Counted from the first letter of the stretch, positions 45,701 through 53,445 are shown. The stretch: DNA of 64,000 nt from Rutpela maculata (GCA_936432065.2 OW386293.2:99159795-99223794); one strand, 5' to 3'. Numbers and translations are program-made. The notes: generated from the letters alone by a model not told the origin.

Positions 45701-46602
45701 TTGAATTGAGCGTTGTTTGATTTCATGTATGTAAACTATCAGTACAAAAACGAAATTTAGATAGCAATATCAGTTATCCATAGAACTGGTAGACGAAGCC
45801 GTTACCACTAAAACTAGGTAAGATTGTGACGGACAAGAGGTCTGAAATCTCCAAGGTGCACATAATTATCTACATGGCAGCATGCATTTTTTTCGGACAG
45901 TCTTGGCTTTTGATTTGGGAGCTATCTATTATATGTGGTGTGTCTACTGTCTACTGTTATGTTTATATAAAAGGATATCGATAAAGACTTAGACTTTGAA
46001 AGAAAATTTGCACAATCTATGTACCTAGTAATGCATGAACACATTTTTTTGTTTTACAATAATAAAAAAAGGTTCGCAAACAGAAAAACTTGTGGAGATA
46101 ATTATACAAACAAATAAAAATTCAAATTAACTTACCAAATGATTAATAATATGACTCCCTGAGGTATTGCCCCGTCCATTACAAAACCACTTCTTGCATA
46201 AATTACACATGACCACACAGTTTGGCTCATGTATGCCGCAGTATTTGCAGGCATAATCAGGCAACTCTTTGCCGTTAAAATAGCCTTCATCATCCTCCTC
46301 TTCAAACTGTAGTTCTCCCAGCACACTAGTAGCAGCTGCTATTTTGTTAACAATGTTGTTGTTCATCTGAAAATCATATGACATGACACGAACGTGAAAA
46401 CTTGACCTTGGCATATACTAACCTGTACCCCCGAAACTTTGGGGCCTGCATGATCGTGTTGGGAGGCTTGAGTTTGCGATGGTATCGTAAAGTCGGTGAA
46501 ATCGCATTCGGAACCCTGAGTGTCAGCCCCTATTAAGTCGGCATCTTCTGTGTCTAAAAACGTGAGTGTCTGGGAACTGGGGCCATACGCGTCCACACTC
46601 AT
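20813..46602 (-). CDS. Upf1: UPF1/RENT1 RNA helicase, nonsense-mediated decay (gene span)
   Basis: ATP-dependent 5'-3' RNA helicase of the cytoplasm and central factor of nonsense-mediated mRNA decay. It binds UPF2 through an N-terminal cysteine/histidine-rich domain and is phosphorylated on SQ sites by SMG1. Eight coding exons on the minus strand join in phase with GT-AG borders: 46602-46423, 46366-46136, 40770-40591, 40444-40232, 40100-39709, 33193-32539, 22268-21853, 21790-20813. They give 1081 codons against about 1100-1130 in animals. The start MSVDAYGPSSQTLTFLD is the conserved UPF1 N-terminus. Walker A GPPGTGKT falls at residue 469, followed by the DES motif, QYRMHP and ALTRAKYG. The tail is rich in SQ pairs. 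The final exon, about 10-20 codons, is not found. Introns range from 62 bp to about 10.3 kb and are full of transposons. Confidence 0.97.
21853..22268 (-). CDS. Upf1: Upf1 exon 7
   Basis: 416 nt. Motif III LVGDHCQLGP and motif IV VQYRMHP; it ends inside a codon shared with exon 8. Donor GTAAAA; a 62-bp intron follows. Confidence 0.96.
22269..24553. other. Upf1 intron 6, left part, no gene seen
   Basis: AT-rich intron. An 84-codon plus-strand frame at 23095-23349 has no recognised family and no supporting signals. Confidence 0.6.
24554..24963. mobile_element. 410-bp MITE with perfect 36-bp inverted ends
   Basis: Terminal inverted repeats 24554-24589 and 24928-24963 (starting TGTGAGGCGGAAAGCAAAAA) match at all 36 positions and are flanked by TA on both sides (24552-24553, 24964-24965). 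The TA duplication suggests a Tc1/mariner-superfamily source. A third, inexact copy of the end motif GGGACCTCTTGTCGG lies internally near 24709. No coding capacity. Identical ends suggest recent movement. Confidence 0.92.
24966..25375. other. Intron DNA between the MITE and gypsy copy B
   Basis: Contains a TATT/TTTA-rich low-complexity tract near 25198-25222. No gene seen. It ends in ATAT (25372-25375), the target duplication of gypsy copy B. Confidence 0.6.
25376..25828 (-). repeat. 3' LTR of gypsy copy B
   Basis: 453 bp; 9 bp shorter than its partner at the CTTTCTGAA repeat near 25583. The polypurine tract (CTGCCCCCTCCTTA on the plus strand) follows at 25829-25842. Confidence 0.94.
25840..28866 (-). 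pseudogene. pol: pol remnant of gypsy copy B
   Basis: Three overlapping frames together encode the end of the protease-RT linker, reverse transcriptase (VYLDDVLV), RNase H and integrase. Breaks seen by comparison with copy A: one T lost from a TTT run near 27268 (the frame then leaves the pol sequence after KNADAYLED), and a net one-base gain near 26487, before the C-terminal part of the integrase. It keeps the 52 bp missing from copy A (GHVVSSDGIQTDPDKI). The frame starts in leader-derived sequence because of the deletion junction, so its first codons are not Pol. Confidence 0.93.
29061..29522 (-). repeat. 5' LTR of gypsy copy B
   Basis: 462 bp, adjoining the primer-binding region (plus 29043-29060). 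Confidence 0.94.
29560..30840 (-). pseudogene. LINE reverse-transcriptase remnant in Upf1 intron 6
   Basis: On the minus strand from about 30830: PENYRPISILRVISKIME, then two stops, then HGFRKNHSTDTATIQ, FFDLLRAFDYF (motif A, changed from the usual SKAFD), VSVGVPQGLVLGPLIFVNDLP, TMFADDNSF (catalytic FADD). After a frameshift near 30150 the thumb follows (FLGISIDTELSWDIQIEEVCKKL) with the C-terminal LYYSMAYCHISYNIIMWG. The motif set places it in the jockey/CR1-like LINEs. It is unrelated in detail to the two LINE copies at 14-20 kb. Not functional. Confidence 0.87.
30841..31942. other. Intron DNA with an old 133-bp tandem duplication
   Basis: 31682-31750 and 31815-31882 are related (GACAAAATCCGAAGGAATCTGAAAAATAGACC against GACGGATTCCGAATGAATGGAAAATAGACC, each ending AAAAATTCT). 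No gene recognised. Confidence 0.55.
31943..32084. repeat. Palindromic fold-back with GC-rich centre
   Basis: Arms of about 65 bp (TAGGAGTAGAACGC...TTGCGGCT and its inverse GCCGCAAACT...GCGTTCTACTCC) meet at GAGGCGAAGCCGAAGCC. A MITE-like hairpin. Confidence 0.8.
32085..32404. mobile_element. Short element with 21-bp inverted ends and an internal minisatellite
   Basis: TTCTTCAAGCGTATTAAAAT(G) at 32085-32104/5 is exactly inverted at 32384-32404. Inside, 32185-32345 holds three about 60-bp repeats of GGTGGC..TTCGGTACTAACATTATG plus TTACTAGTAAAACAATG. No coding capacity. Confidence 0.75.
32539..33193 (-). CDS. Upf1: Upf1 exon 6
   Basis: 655 nt. RecA-like domain 1 with the Q-motif region, Walker A GPPGTGKT, motif Ia CAPSNTAVD and motif II ILIDESMQ at the exon end. 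Acceptor CCAATAG, donor GTTAGT. Confidence 0.96.
33194..35153. other. Upf1 intron 5, left part: long fold-back repeats
   Basis: About 33478-34790 is a compound inverted repeat. The left arm starts GTTGTCTGGATCT and contains TTGCACTTTTAGGTTA-type and TTGAGCAAACTC-type blocks in both orientations; the right arm mirrors it and ends AGATCCAGACAACTTTT. No gene seen. The remaining bases are AT-rich. Confidence 0.75.
33478..34790. repeat. 1.3-kb nested palindrome
   Basis: GTTGTCTGGATC near 33481 pairs with GATCCAGACAAC near 34779. Inner blocks (TATCACGTCAGGATTTTGAGATATCC / GGATATCTCAAAATCCTGACGTGATA type) also pair, and one block repeats again between them, so each arm is itself an imperfect palindrome. 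Confidence 0.85.
35154..35365 (+). repeat. Left inverted repeat of the 4.3-kb candidate element
   Basis: About 212 bp beginning TACCGGGTGTTTACCTTAG; inverted partner at 39264-39477. Confidence 0.85.
35744..37467 (-). mobile_element. hAT transposon inserted in the CXC gene
   Basis: 1724 bp. Ends CAGGGCCGGATTGGC at the left and its near inverse GGCCAATCCGGCTCTG at the right, flanked by the 8-bp duplication ATGGAGTA/GTGGAGTA (7 of 8). Both the ends and the duplication length are typical of hAT elements. Removing it and one duplication rejoins the CXC-gene frame exactly. Confidence 0.92.
35960..36715 (-). pseudogene. hAT transposase remnant (ZMYM/DUF4371-like)
   Basis: 36715-36152 encodes a central piece of a hAT transposase (KMFDELAFDDPATNAENSYRIN, DALISELNDFR), followed after a shift by the C-terminal dimerisation domain (VECERNF, a stop where serine is expected, then KLKIIKNRLRSSLSQDHLDQL) down to about 35960. 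The BED finger and most of the RNase-H-like core are missing, so it cannot transpose itself. Confidence 0.82.
39264..39477 (-). repeat. Right inverted repeat of the 4.3-kb candidate element
   Basis: Inverted partner of 35154-35365. Confidence 0.85.
39709..40100 (-). CDS. Upf1: Upf1 exon 5
   Basis: 392 nt. Domain 1B of the helicase (VRWDVGLNKKTIAYFTLAK...VDFIWKSTSFD). It ends within an arginine codon, which exon 6 completes. Donor GTAAGT. Confidence 0.95.
40232..40444 (-). CDS. Upf1: Upf1 exon 4
   Basis: 71 codons (WKPLIADRCFLTWLVKIPSE...GVDEEPQQ). Acceptor CTGTAG, donor GTTAGT. The linker between CH and helicase domains. Confidence 0.95.
40591..40770 (-). CDS. Upf1: Upf1 exon 3
   Basis: 60 codons after a TTTTTAG acceptor. 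It completes the CH domain (LECYSCGVRNVF, LLCRQPC). Donor GTATTT. Confidence 0.95.
41500..42600. repeat. Tandem repeat, period about 410 bp, roughly 2.5 units
   Basis: Anchor CCTCGAA.(A/G)TTGATAAATA recurs at about 41645, 42066 and 42472. TATGTCATCCAGTTTGACAG recurs at about 41838 and 42243. Each unit carries a short hairpin; the sharpest is GGTAATAGCCC...GGGCTATTACC at about 41707-41743. Confidence 0.88.
43022..43484. mobile_element. 460-bp fold-back element
   Basis: Arms of about 110 bp: GCAGAAATATT...CTTTCTTGTAATATAA...TTCAGGTTAG and its inverse ending ATATTATTTCTGC. Non-coding. Confidence 0.85.
43534..43604 (-). pseudogene. tRNA-like sequence, probably a SINE head
   Basis: On the minus strand an A-box-like TAGCTCGGTG and a B-box-like GGTTCAACTCC are placed as in a tRNA, with an anticodon-arm-like TTGGGAT loop (proline-like). 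Stem mismatches and the lack of a good acceptor stem argue against a working tRNA. Confidence 0.6.
46136..46366 (-). CDS. Upf1: Upf1 exon 2
   Basis: 77 codons between a TTTTCAG acceptor and a GTAAGT donor. It begins the zinc-binding CH domain (CKYCGIHEPNCVVMC...WFCNGRG...HIINH), the UPF2-binding surface. The upstream intron is only 56 bp. Confidence 0.95.
46423..46602 (-). CDS. Upf1: Upf1 exon 1
   Basis: 60 codons from the ATG at 46602; the disordered acidic N-terminus with TQ/SQ sites. Donor GTTAGT. Confidence 0.95.
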
Positions 46603-47763
46603 TTTTTTTGCTATAGTTTTTGCTTGCTTCTTGTTAGTTTTTCAAATGAACGACGTGTAGGATGCTTGAAATTATTCGAATGGATTAAATTAATGACAGG
46701 CGCTAAGATTTATTTTAAAATAACTTCACTTACGACAGCAAGCGCCATTTCTGATTACTCATTTGTTTTTTGATTGTCACTGGTTGCCCATTTCCGGGTT
46801 GCAAATGGCGGGAAATTTAATCGTTAAATGCGATAAGTAATTCGATATTTAATTCTTTGATTCTAATGAAACATTAAAATATTATGTACATACGATAAAT
46901 ATTGTTTAGCAATATCACAGAGAGAAGAGAGCTTAGGTTTGGTGATAATTTACATTGAATAACTAAATTAAAAATTAAGTATTGAATTGAAACAAATTTT
47001 ACCAGGGACAGCGGGACAGGACCGGACTAGTAAAATTCTGTCAACGGGAAAGCAGGTTAATAAAAATAAAAATGTTTTGAAGAGTCTTAATTTATAAATA
47101 TATTTAAAAACGTTTAGATATTCTATGGTTTTTAAATGTTTAAATTTTAAATATTGAACTACATTCAAAGATTAAAGAATTAACTGTTGACGTCAAAATT
47201 ATAGTACAGGAAACGAAGACCGAAAAATCCCCCAATTCGGAAATAAATACTGCTCAACTGATTATTATTTTAAGTTGTAGGGTTGTCCTTAAAGAGTAAC
47301 ATACCAAAAGTCCCCAGCCGTGGGCCTCATGCGTTAGGCGGGAGGGGGGTGGAAAGGGTCGGTTTGTAGGTTTTTCGTTATTATCTCGAAAACTAAGCAT
47401 CCTAGCGAAAAGGTCATTCTATACAAAATGAAAGTAAATTAAATTGTCTACAAAAAAGATCGTATTTATTTTTTCGCTAGGAGAAGTAGTTAAGGGCGTA
47501 TGTGAGTTTGAAAATGCGAATAGCTGGAACAACTGTGTATTGTGGGAGGTAATGCTTAAAACAAGTAGAAAATTTTATAACATTACAAGTATTTACAAGG
47601 CCATATTAAGTAATTTGTCGAGTTCATCGACAAGATCATCGTCGTCGTCGTCGCCGTTGATGCTGACGATTGGAGATATCTGCACGCGACGACTGCCTAA
47701 AATTTGCGTTTCTGGCATCGCATATTTATGGTAATTTCATTCATATATATGATTGGTATGCAT
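46603..47763. other. Upstream of Upf1, dispersed repeat remnants
   Basis: Holds the unannotated Upf1 promoter and 5' UTR. 47308-47420 looks like a dispersed repeat (GGGTGGAAAGGGTCGGTTTGTAGG). A (CGT)n-like run lies at 47635-47655. No other gene supported. Confidence 0.5.
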
Positions 47764-48063
47764 CCCACTAAACACGAAACATTTATGAAACGTTTCGAAA
47801 AAGTTGTAATATGGAAGAAATGAAACATATTTCCTAGAAACATATCTGTTTATATTTTTGACACATTTCAGAAATTCATAATATTTGTTATTTTGCAGAA
47901 ACATTTCATATATATCCCACTAAACACGAAACATTTGTAAAACGTTTGGAAAAAATTGTAATCTGGAAGAAATGAAACATTTCCTAGAAACATATCTGTT
48001 ATATTTCTGACACATTTCAGAAATTCATAATATTTGTTATTTTGCAGAAATATTTCATATATA
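47764..48063. repeat. Tandem duplication, 152-bp period
   Basis: CCCACTAAACACGAAACATTT begins both 47764 and 47916, and the rest of the units match closely, including ATTCATAATATTTGTTATTT. Confidence 0.93.
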
Positions 48064-49411
48064 TTGTTCCGTCGGTAAAATATATATGAAATCATGAATT
48101 CAAATAATATGTCCATTCCCCGCGATTTTTAAAATGCTTTGTTTGTAAAATTACAACTATTTTCGACTTAGATTCCGTCTGGAAAACTGAATGTAATTAT
48201 TCGAAAACTAGACGTCAACGAATAACGTGGAGAATATAATAATACATAGGTATATAAAGATCTGAAATATTGATATTTGTAAACTCTGCAAAGCATAAAA
48301 ACTATATGATCATCTCCATGCGGCAAGTTGTGGAATTACATTTATCGAAAAATACGAAGAGATAGTATACAATCGTTTACGATCGATATGATTCTGCCTA
48401 TTTGTTTTATAGCAACTAATTAGTAATTATAATTACTGGAAATTTCAACTCCAAATCGGGAAGTCAACATACCAGTATTGGTAGATTATTGCACAGAATA
48501 CGCATCAATTAAAACGTCAAATTGTAGAAATTCATTTATTAAAATGAGAAACGAAAACATACAACCGATGACGATTCTAACATGGACAAATGTACAGAGC
48601 AGAGAAGCTAGCCGCCACCAACATCAACGCCATTTGCATTTTGCTATTGTTGCAGTTAACTAAGTTTTATCTTTATGCCTGGAAGGACACTGTGTGCATC
48701 AAAAATAAAAAAAAATAGTGCGGGTGTCGGGTCAGTTAATTATTATTAATACTTAAAGTGCTGTGGTTTTTGAAAGATACATTGTTTCTCCAATAATGGA
48801 CGAGAAGAAGGTTAAAAAATATTCATTTGTGTTCTGTACATTCAATTTGTGATTGTTTTTATGACTTTTTCAGCCCCTGGCGAAGGCTTAGTACCAGCAT
48901 TAATAAAACATTCGAAACTTAGTATCGGCGTGGTTCATATCAGGCCCAATAGCGGTTCATCAAATAGAAGACAAGATAATATACCTAATGGTTAACCACT
49001 TTTGAGGGCAACTGGCAACTTGATTTTATGAAGCTGATATTTTATTTTATGGAGGAATAAGATATAAGTACTTTTGTTATATATTTATATACTATGTTTT
49101 TTTTTAGATATTTGCAGTTTACAAATATTTAAAAGTGTTTCTAATACATGTTTTTTTTTTATATTTACTGGGTAATTTTATTTATTTGTGGACATCTAAA
49201 TGCCAAGGAAAAATTGATGGGATCGACAGCCCAGTGAAGATAAGTAAAGATGAAGACACTAGAAAGTTAAAAAGAAAATTGAACCCCCTTCCAAAAAAGT
49301 CGCTAAAAATTATGAAATAAAATTTTACGATCACCCAGTTAACTGAACCTTAATATTGTTATTGAAGTCGCCTAAAAATATATTTCAATTCATTATTTGT
49401 TTATAGCAGAG
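48064..49411. other. Intergenic DNA
   Basis: AT-rich, no gene supported. Short frames at 48478-48663 and 49135-49320 have no family signature. Confidence 0.5.
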
Positions 49412-49790
49412 ATATGCCGAGGATACTCCATATTTGATAATAAAAGTCTGTAAAAGGCAATATGTAAATAATATAACTGTATGCACTTATTTGGTATCAA
49501 AATGAAGCTTTGCATCATCATGAATCAGATTTCACCATAAAATAGCTTGTCAATATACCCAATGGAAAGTTAGAAGGAAAACTTCCTGGAAACCTTCCAT
49601 TTTGAAAACTCCGAAAGTTTCAGGAAGTTTTCCTTCTAACTTTCCATAGAGTATATTGATAGCCTATTTTATGATGAAATCTGATTCATGATGATGCAAG
49701 CTTCATTTGGTACTAAATAAGTGCATACAATTATATTATTTACGTGACTTTTACAGACTTTTATTAAATATGGAAAGTTTCCTCGGCACA
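49412..49790. repeat. Large palindrome left of the Polinton-like block
   Basis: Arms of about 180 bp (49412-49596 and 49613-49790) share GGAAAGTTAGAAGGAAAACT, ATGAATCAGATTTCA and TGCACTTATTT in inverse. The spacer is about 16 bp. Confidence 0.9.
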
Positions 49791-50100
49791 TTTCTGGTTT
49801 ATAGCGACCTTTTCTGAAGGAAATGTTTCTTTGCAACGTTTCTTGGGTAGGACATCTCTAGTATCTACAATATATCTGAAACGTTTCTGTAACAGTTCCA
49901 GGAACGTTTCATATTGTATATGCATTTTTTGAGACGTCGGAAACATTTTTGTAAATATTCATAAATGTGTCGGGCACGTGTCTTTTGAAATGTTTCATTG
50001 AAACGTTTCTTAGGTAGGACATCTTGAGTTTCTGCAATGAGTCTAGAACGTTTCTGTCGTACTTCTAGAGTAGAGGTCCTAAGCCGACATTGGGCCTCCC
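49791..50100. repeat. GAAACGTTTC-type repeats
   Basis: Two diverged units of GAAA.GTTTC..TG(C/A)AACGTTTCTT(G/A)GGTAGGACATC (about 49820 and 49990), related in word content to the duplication at 47764. Confidence 0.7.
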
Positions 50101-50114
50101 CCCACCACTTTATG

Positions 50115-50247
50115 TGACGTCATGACCTTGACCTTGAGTGACGTAAGCGTCCTTGAGTTACACACGCTCTTGTACCATATCACTTGACCTTGAAAAGGTA
50201 CGTTTGTTAAGCACAAGTGGTTTGTGCCTTCGTGGCCTTGACCTTGG
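50115..50247. promoter_or_regulatory. CRE plus five FTZ-F1/NR5A-type sites
   Basis: TGACGTCA (full CRE palindrome) at 50115-50122 is followed directly by TGACCTTGA at 50123-50131 and 50129-50137 (overlapping), then TGACCTTGA at 50185-50193, TGGCCTTGA at 50233-50241 and TGACCTTGG at 50239-50247. All five are inverse matches to YCAAGGYCR, the FTZ-F1 consensus. The region is also a diverged tandem duplication with a period of about 105 bp. It lies upstream of the first plus-strand gene. Binding is inferred. Confidence 0.7.
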
Positions 50248-50372
50248 TTGGTGTAAGCGACCCTGAGATGTAGACACTGCCCGATCTTGTGTTAGACTTG
50301 TACCACATCGCTTGACCTCGAAAAGCACGTTTGTCAAGGATAAAATGTGTTGTGACGTAGCAGCACGTTGCC

Positions 50373-50406
50373 ATAAAAGAGAATACGTTGTAAGAGCAAA
50401 CTCATA
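50373..50406 (+). promoter_or_regulatory. Core promoter candidate of the 50527 gene
   Basis: ATAAAAG at 50373-50379 with a TCAT initiator-like start at 50402-50405, spacing about 31 bp. Confidence 0.5.
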
Positions 50407-50526
50407 TTTAGTCTGATTCGGCTACAGTTAATAAGTTGGTAGTGTTGTGATCTTAAGTATTTCAAGTAAGAAAAATTTTGTAATATAATTAGTTGGCATT
50501 CTTTCACTGTATACAATTGTTTAAAT

Positions 50527-50880
50527 ATGAATACCAATATCAATTTATCAGTTCTTAATGAACGTATCATTGAAGACACGGAGGTTTTAGAATTAAAACC
50601 TATTTCATCATTAACCTTAAATAAAGTTTACATCATAAAGAAAATGATGATGCTTAATACACGGTTTGGTAAATCGATTTTAGTAAATTTGTTTGACGAA
50701 GATACAAATACTACTTTTAAATCATTTTTACCTAAACGTATTGCAGAACTTGTAAGTGCATTTATGGATGAAATAAATTCATCTAACGGTAAATACGCGT
50801 TGATGTATTTAGGACAGAGTTCTCCCATATATGCCGGTGCCAAATCGAGGTCACTATTAAAATTCAAACTTATTGATTAA
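50527..50880 (+). CDS. Small protein, possible single-stranded-DNA-binding fold
   Basis: 117 residues from ATG 50527. The pattern LKPISSLTLNKVYIIKKMMMLNTRFGKSILVNLFD, then FLPKRIAELV, then KYALMYLGQ, ends in a short beta-rich tail. Alternating strands around a Lys-Val-Tyr-Ile-Ile core and a Thr-(Arg/Lys)-Phe/Tyr-Gly turn resemble small OB-like proteins often found near DNA-virus and Polinton genes in arthropods. I cannot prove the fold from sequence alone. Its position behind the CRE/FTZ-F1 cluster suggests an early gene. It is intact, with no signal peptide or membrane segment. Confidence 0.75.
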   Translation: MNTNINLSVLNERIIEDTEVLELKPISSLTLNKVYIIKKMMMLNTRFGKSILVNLFDEDTNTTFKSFLPKRIAELVSAFMDEINSSNGKYALMYLGQSSPIYAGAKSRSLLKFKLID

Positions 50881-51060
50881 ATATATCAGAAAATATGTAA
50901 ATGTTTTAAAATATTATCTAGTTAGTAAATAGGGTATAGTGAAAGAATGGTTGCGGTAGAAGTATTACAAAATATAATCTCATTTTAGATCACTCATTAG
51001 CTCATATCGAATCAGGCATAGTTGTAGTAGGTTCTTGTCACCATAGACTTGTACCACAAG

Positions 51061-51093
51061 TATTTAGTTTCTATTTATTTACTTTTCATCAGT
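51061..51093 (+). promoter_or_regulatory. TATA/initiator pair for the 51183 gene
   Basis: TATTTAG at 51061 and TCAGT at 51089-51093, with 30 bp from the T to the initiator A, the usual insect spacing. Confidence 0.5.
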
Positions 51094-51102
51094 AGCACCC
51101 AT

Positions 51103-51162
51103 GTAAGTAATTTTATAATTTCTCTTTTATATTTTTTCTAAATTTATTTATTTAATTTCCAG
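51103..51162 (+). other. Candidate 60-nt leader intron
   Basis: Donor GTAAGT directly after CACCCAT, acceptor TTTAATTTCCAG with a T-rich tract, 20 nt upstream of ATG 51183. It would be spliced from the short 5' UTR. Confidence 0.55.
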
Positions 51163-51182
51163 CTTTACCACAACCAACAAAT

Positions 51183-51560
51183 ATGTGGATGCAATATTCG
51201 GCACAAAAGTGGACAAGGGCGGAAGACATTGATTCGGCCATTGAAAAACTGTCTTGTCAACTGAGTGATCTAAGTATGGATTCTCTGCATGCTATAAACT
51301 ATGATCTAAATTTCTGCTTCGATGCTGAACAAGTTGAACGTCTTAAGGAGGATTCTGAAATGTATAATACTGGTGCTAACCTGTGTGGCAAATATTCCTG
51401 CGGTATTTTAAATTTAGAACAATTTTGTGAGCAAATGGTACAAATAGATTTAAAACGTTTTCTATATGATATAGAAACATATCTACCTAAAAAAATTATT
51501 GAAAAATATCAACTCGACCAATCTGATGAAGAAGCTGTAGACAACTCAATTAGTAGTTAA
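51183..51560 (+). CDS. Unknown 125-residue acidic protein
   Basis: ATG 51183. Mostly helical-looking, with leucine-rich segments (AIEKLSCQLSDLSMDSLHAI), five cysteines (C29, C49, C68, C73 and C81 approximately) and an acidic C-terminus (DQSDEEAVDNS). No family recognised. It sits beside the end of the convergent minus-strand capsid operon (51803) and shows its own TATA/Inr and leader intron, which supports it being real. Probably an accessory gene of the Polinton-like element. Confidence 0.6.
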   Translation: MWMQYSAQKWTRAEDIDSAIEKLSCQLSDLSMDSLHAINYDLNFCFDAEQVERLKEDSEMYNTGANLCGKYSCGILNLEQFCEQMVQIDLKRFLYDIETYLPKKIIEKYQLDQSDEEAVDNSISS

Positions 51561-51802
51561 TCAATTATTGTTTTTTTTTCATTTTGAGGTGAATATGTAT
51601 AGTAATTAGAATTACACAACTATTGTAAAATTGTAATTGATGATGTACATTAAAATGCAATATTGAACTATATTTTATTGTGAGGATAAATATGAAATAA
51701 ATGAAACACATTACTAGATTATATTTTTTATTTCCCTATTTCTTGGCTACATATCTAAAAAAATGTGTTATTAATACTAAATATGAATAAACTTAAAGAT
51801 AT

Positions 51803-52357
51803 TTATTCAAATTTTATATCTAAATCTACAATACATTTATTAAGATAGTGAACATTTGCAAGAGCACAATGACTATTGTTGGGCTGAATATGCTCCATAC
51901 ATCTTGGTACACTCAAAGATTTGAGACTAGGTATGCAGGGGGAGCAGTCATCTAGGTCTATGATTTTATTCCATCTTAGATGATGCAGTAGAATGTTTTT
52001 CTTTAGTCTGCCTTTGCATAAAATTATAACATCCTGTGGTGATACATTACATCCATAATTATTAGCTGTATTTTGACAAAGCCGTAGAAGTATCATCGGA
52101 AATTCTGACAGTTGAATATATCCATCACTCCATTTTACACCGCCATGATAGTAGTTCTGTAGCCATCGATATTGATTCTGTTCACCTCGGGTTAGTGATG
52201 AAAAAGGATATGGTGGCTTGAAAAAGTAATGTGCTTGCTGGTTAGTGTTACAGCACACCACAGCCAATTCTTTTACTGTAAACACATTCTCTTTATATTG
52301 AAATCCTTGTAAGTCAATAATCAAAGTAGGAAATTCGTTGCTTAATGATGACATCAT
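51803..52357 (-). CDS. Unknown 184-residue Polinton-associated protein
   Basis: Starts ATGATG at 52357, 11 bp after the capsid gene, so it is the last gene of the minus-strand cluster. The N-terminus FPTLIIDLQGFQYKENVFTVKELAVV looks like the first strand of an RNase-H-fold exonuclease (D-x-x-G-F). Further motifs: YHGGVKWSDGYI, VIILCKGRLKKNILL and a late cysteine/histidine-containing region (CMEHIQPNNSHCALANVHYLN). The D..., D/E..., H-D order would fit a DEDD-type nuclease, but this is inference; I do not recognise it with certainty. Intact. Confidence 0.7.
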   Translation of the reverse strand: MMSSLSNEFPTLIIDLQGFQYKENVFTVKELAVVCCNTNQQAHYFFKPPYPFSSLTRGEQNQYRWLQNYYHGGVKWSDGYIQLSEFPMILLRLCQNTANNYGCNVSPQDVIILCKGRLKKNILLHHLRWNKIIDLDDCSPCIPSLKSLSVPRCMEHIQPNNSHCALANVHYLNKCIVDLDIKFE

Positions 52358-52368
52358 AAAAGAAAGTT

Positions 52369-53445
52369 TTATTTAGCGCCGGCAATTCCAGACTGAACTG
52401 AACCATCCAGTGCACTATATCTTAAATATGTATCGTGAAGTATAAGCGCATATACACGAGTTTGTGCAGGAAACTTCGTCTTTCGTGTTTCAAATTCTAT
52501 TTTTATGTCTACAGTGGATGATTTAATTGCATCCGGTTGGCAGGAGCAATCTATGACAAATAATGGGGATTTTCTGAATTCTCCCAGATCCATCAATGGT
52601 TCAGCCATATCTCTATCATAGTAACTACGTTGAAAGTTCTCGTATGCATAGTATGCTGCGGAGTCGAGTTTCTTATCGAAATCCAAATTCCAACGCTCAT
52701 ATGGAAATACTTCAGAGTTCAGATATAGTCGAATATTATTAATATCTGCAGATATAAACTGTGTGACGTCCTTGGTTCTATCATTGGAATTGCCATTGTT
52801 TTGAAATCCGATAATGATATATCGAGGTCTCTCAAGGCTGCTAGTGGTTTTAACAGCCCATATGTCAGACGATGTATCACGCAAAGTAGGTAGCTCATAT
52901 AGATCCCACATGCGGTAAGCCACCTTCACTATGGCATAATTACCACCCTTATTAATTCTATTTAATAGTTTAAGCTTTTGTTTATCTTCAGGCACAATAT
53001 GTTTTATCTTCCACTCAATTTTGCTAATTTCTAGATCTGCATCAACTTCACCAATGTAACTATCTTTAAAAGATCGAGCTATGATTAAAATTAATTCCTG
53101 CTTTGCATTTATAACACCTTTTGTGTAATCTTCTGCAAAACCCATGATGTATTTAAGAGGCAGCCTACCACTGAATACGTGACTGGTAGTATCTAAAATG
53201 TCTTGCTTCTCTGCGGTCAGACCCCAACCTGCAGTTAAAAGTGATCGGAGATGTGTTTGTCCATATGATACCATAGTCTTCATTGTGGTAGTGATACCAG
53301 GCTTCCTAACGACAGCCACTTGTTCACCACCCATTTCATATCTGATTTCATCGAAGAGAAAAGCTAGTGTGTTATTGGATAAATAACACCGCTTGGTAAG
53401 ATCACTTGGAGTAAATTTTCCTTCTATATAAATATTAAAATTGTT
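52369..53445 (-). CDS. MCP: Hexon-like major capsid protein, start unresolved
   Basis: Double-jelly-roll-type major capsid protein of the arthropod Polinton/adintovirus family, recognised from the SYGQTHLRSLLTAGW, LPLKYIMGFAEDYTKG, DIWAVKTTSSLERPRYIIIGF, IRLYLNSEVFPYERWNLDF and FQRSYYDRDMAEP blocks. From the first ATG (53334) it is 321 residues. The same frame is open and family-like for 37 codons upstream (to 53445, after TGA at 53446-53448), including YIEGKF and AFLFDEIRYE, without any ATG. Relatives carry additional N-terminal sequence. The true start is therefore non-AUG, lost, supplied by splicing (an acceptor-like TTTATATAG ends at 53424) or supplied by +1 slippage at the penton stop (TTT TAA). 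It is followed by the 184-residue gene after 11 bp. Confidence 0.85.
   Translation of the reverse strand, partial: NNFNIYIEGKFTPSDLTKRCYLSNNTLAFLFDEIRYEMGGEQVAVVRKPGITTTMKTMVSYGQTHLRSLLTAGWGLTAEKQDILDTTSHVFSGRLPLKYIMGFAEDYTKGVINAKQELILIIARSFKDSYIGEVDADLEISKIEWKIKHIVPEDKQKLKLLNRINKGGNYAIVKVAYRMWDLYELPTLRDTSSDIWAVKTTSSLERPRYIIIGFQNNGNSNDRTKDVTQFISADINNIRLYLNSEVFPYERWNLDFDKKLDSAAYYAYENFQRSYYDRDMAEPLMDLGEFRKSPLFVIDCSCQPDAIKSSTVDIKIEFETRKTKFPAQTRVYALILHDTYLRYSALDGSVQSGIAGAK

Larger units (their letters stand above)
40771..46135. other. Upf1 intron 2
   Basis: 5.4-kb intron. It holds a tandem repeat (41500-42600), a fold-back (43022-43484) and a tRNA-like remnant (43534-43604). I see nothing recognisable in 40771-41480 or 43700-46135 apart from AT-rich DNA. 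Confidence 0.7.

Noticed and set aside
48797..48900. Tiny host exon pair starting ATGGACGAGAAGAAG
   Set aside because: The borders are weak and the product would be about ten residues; no further support.
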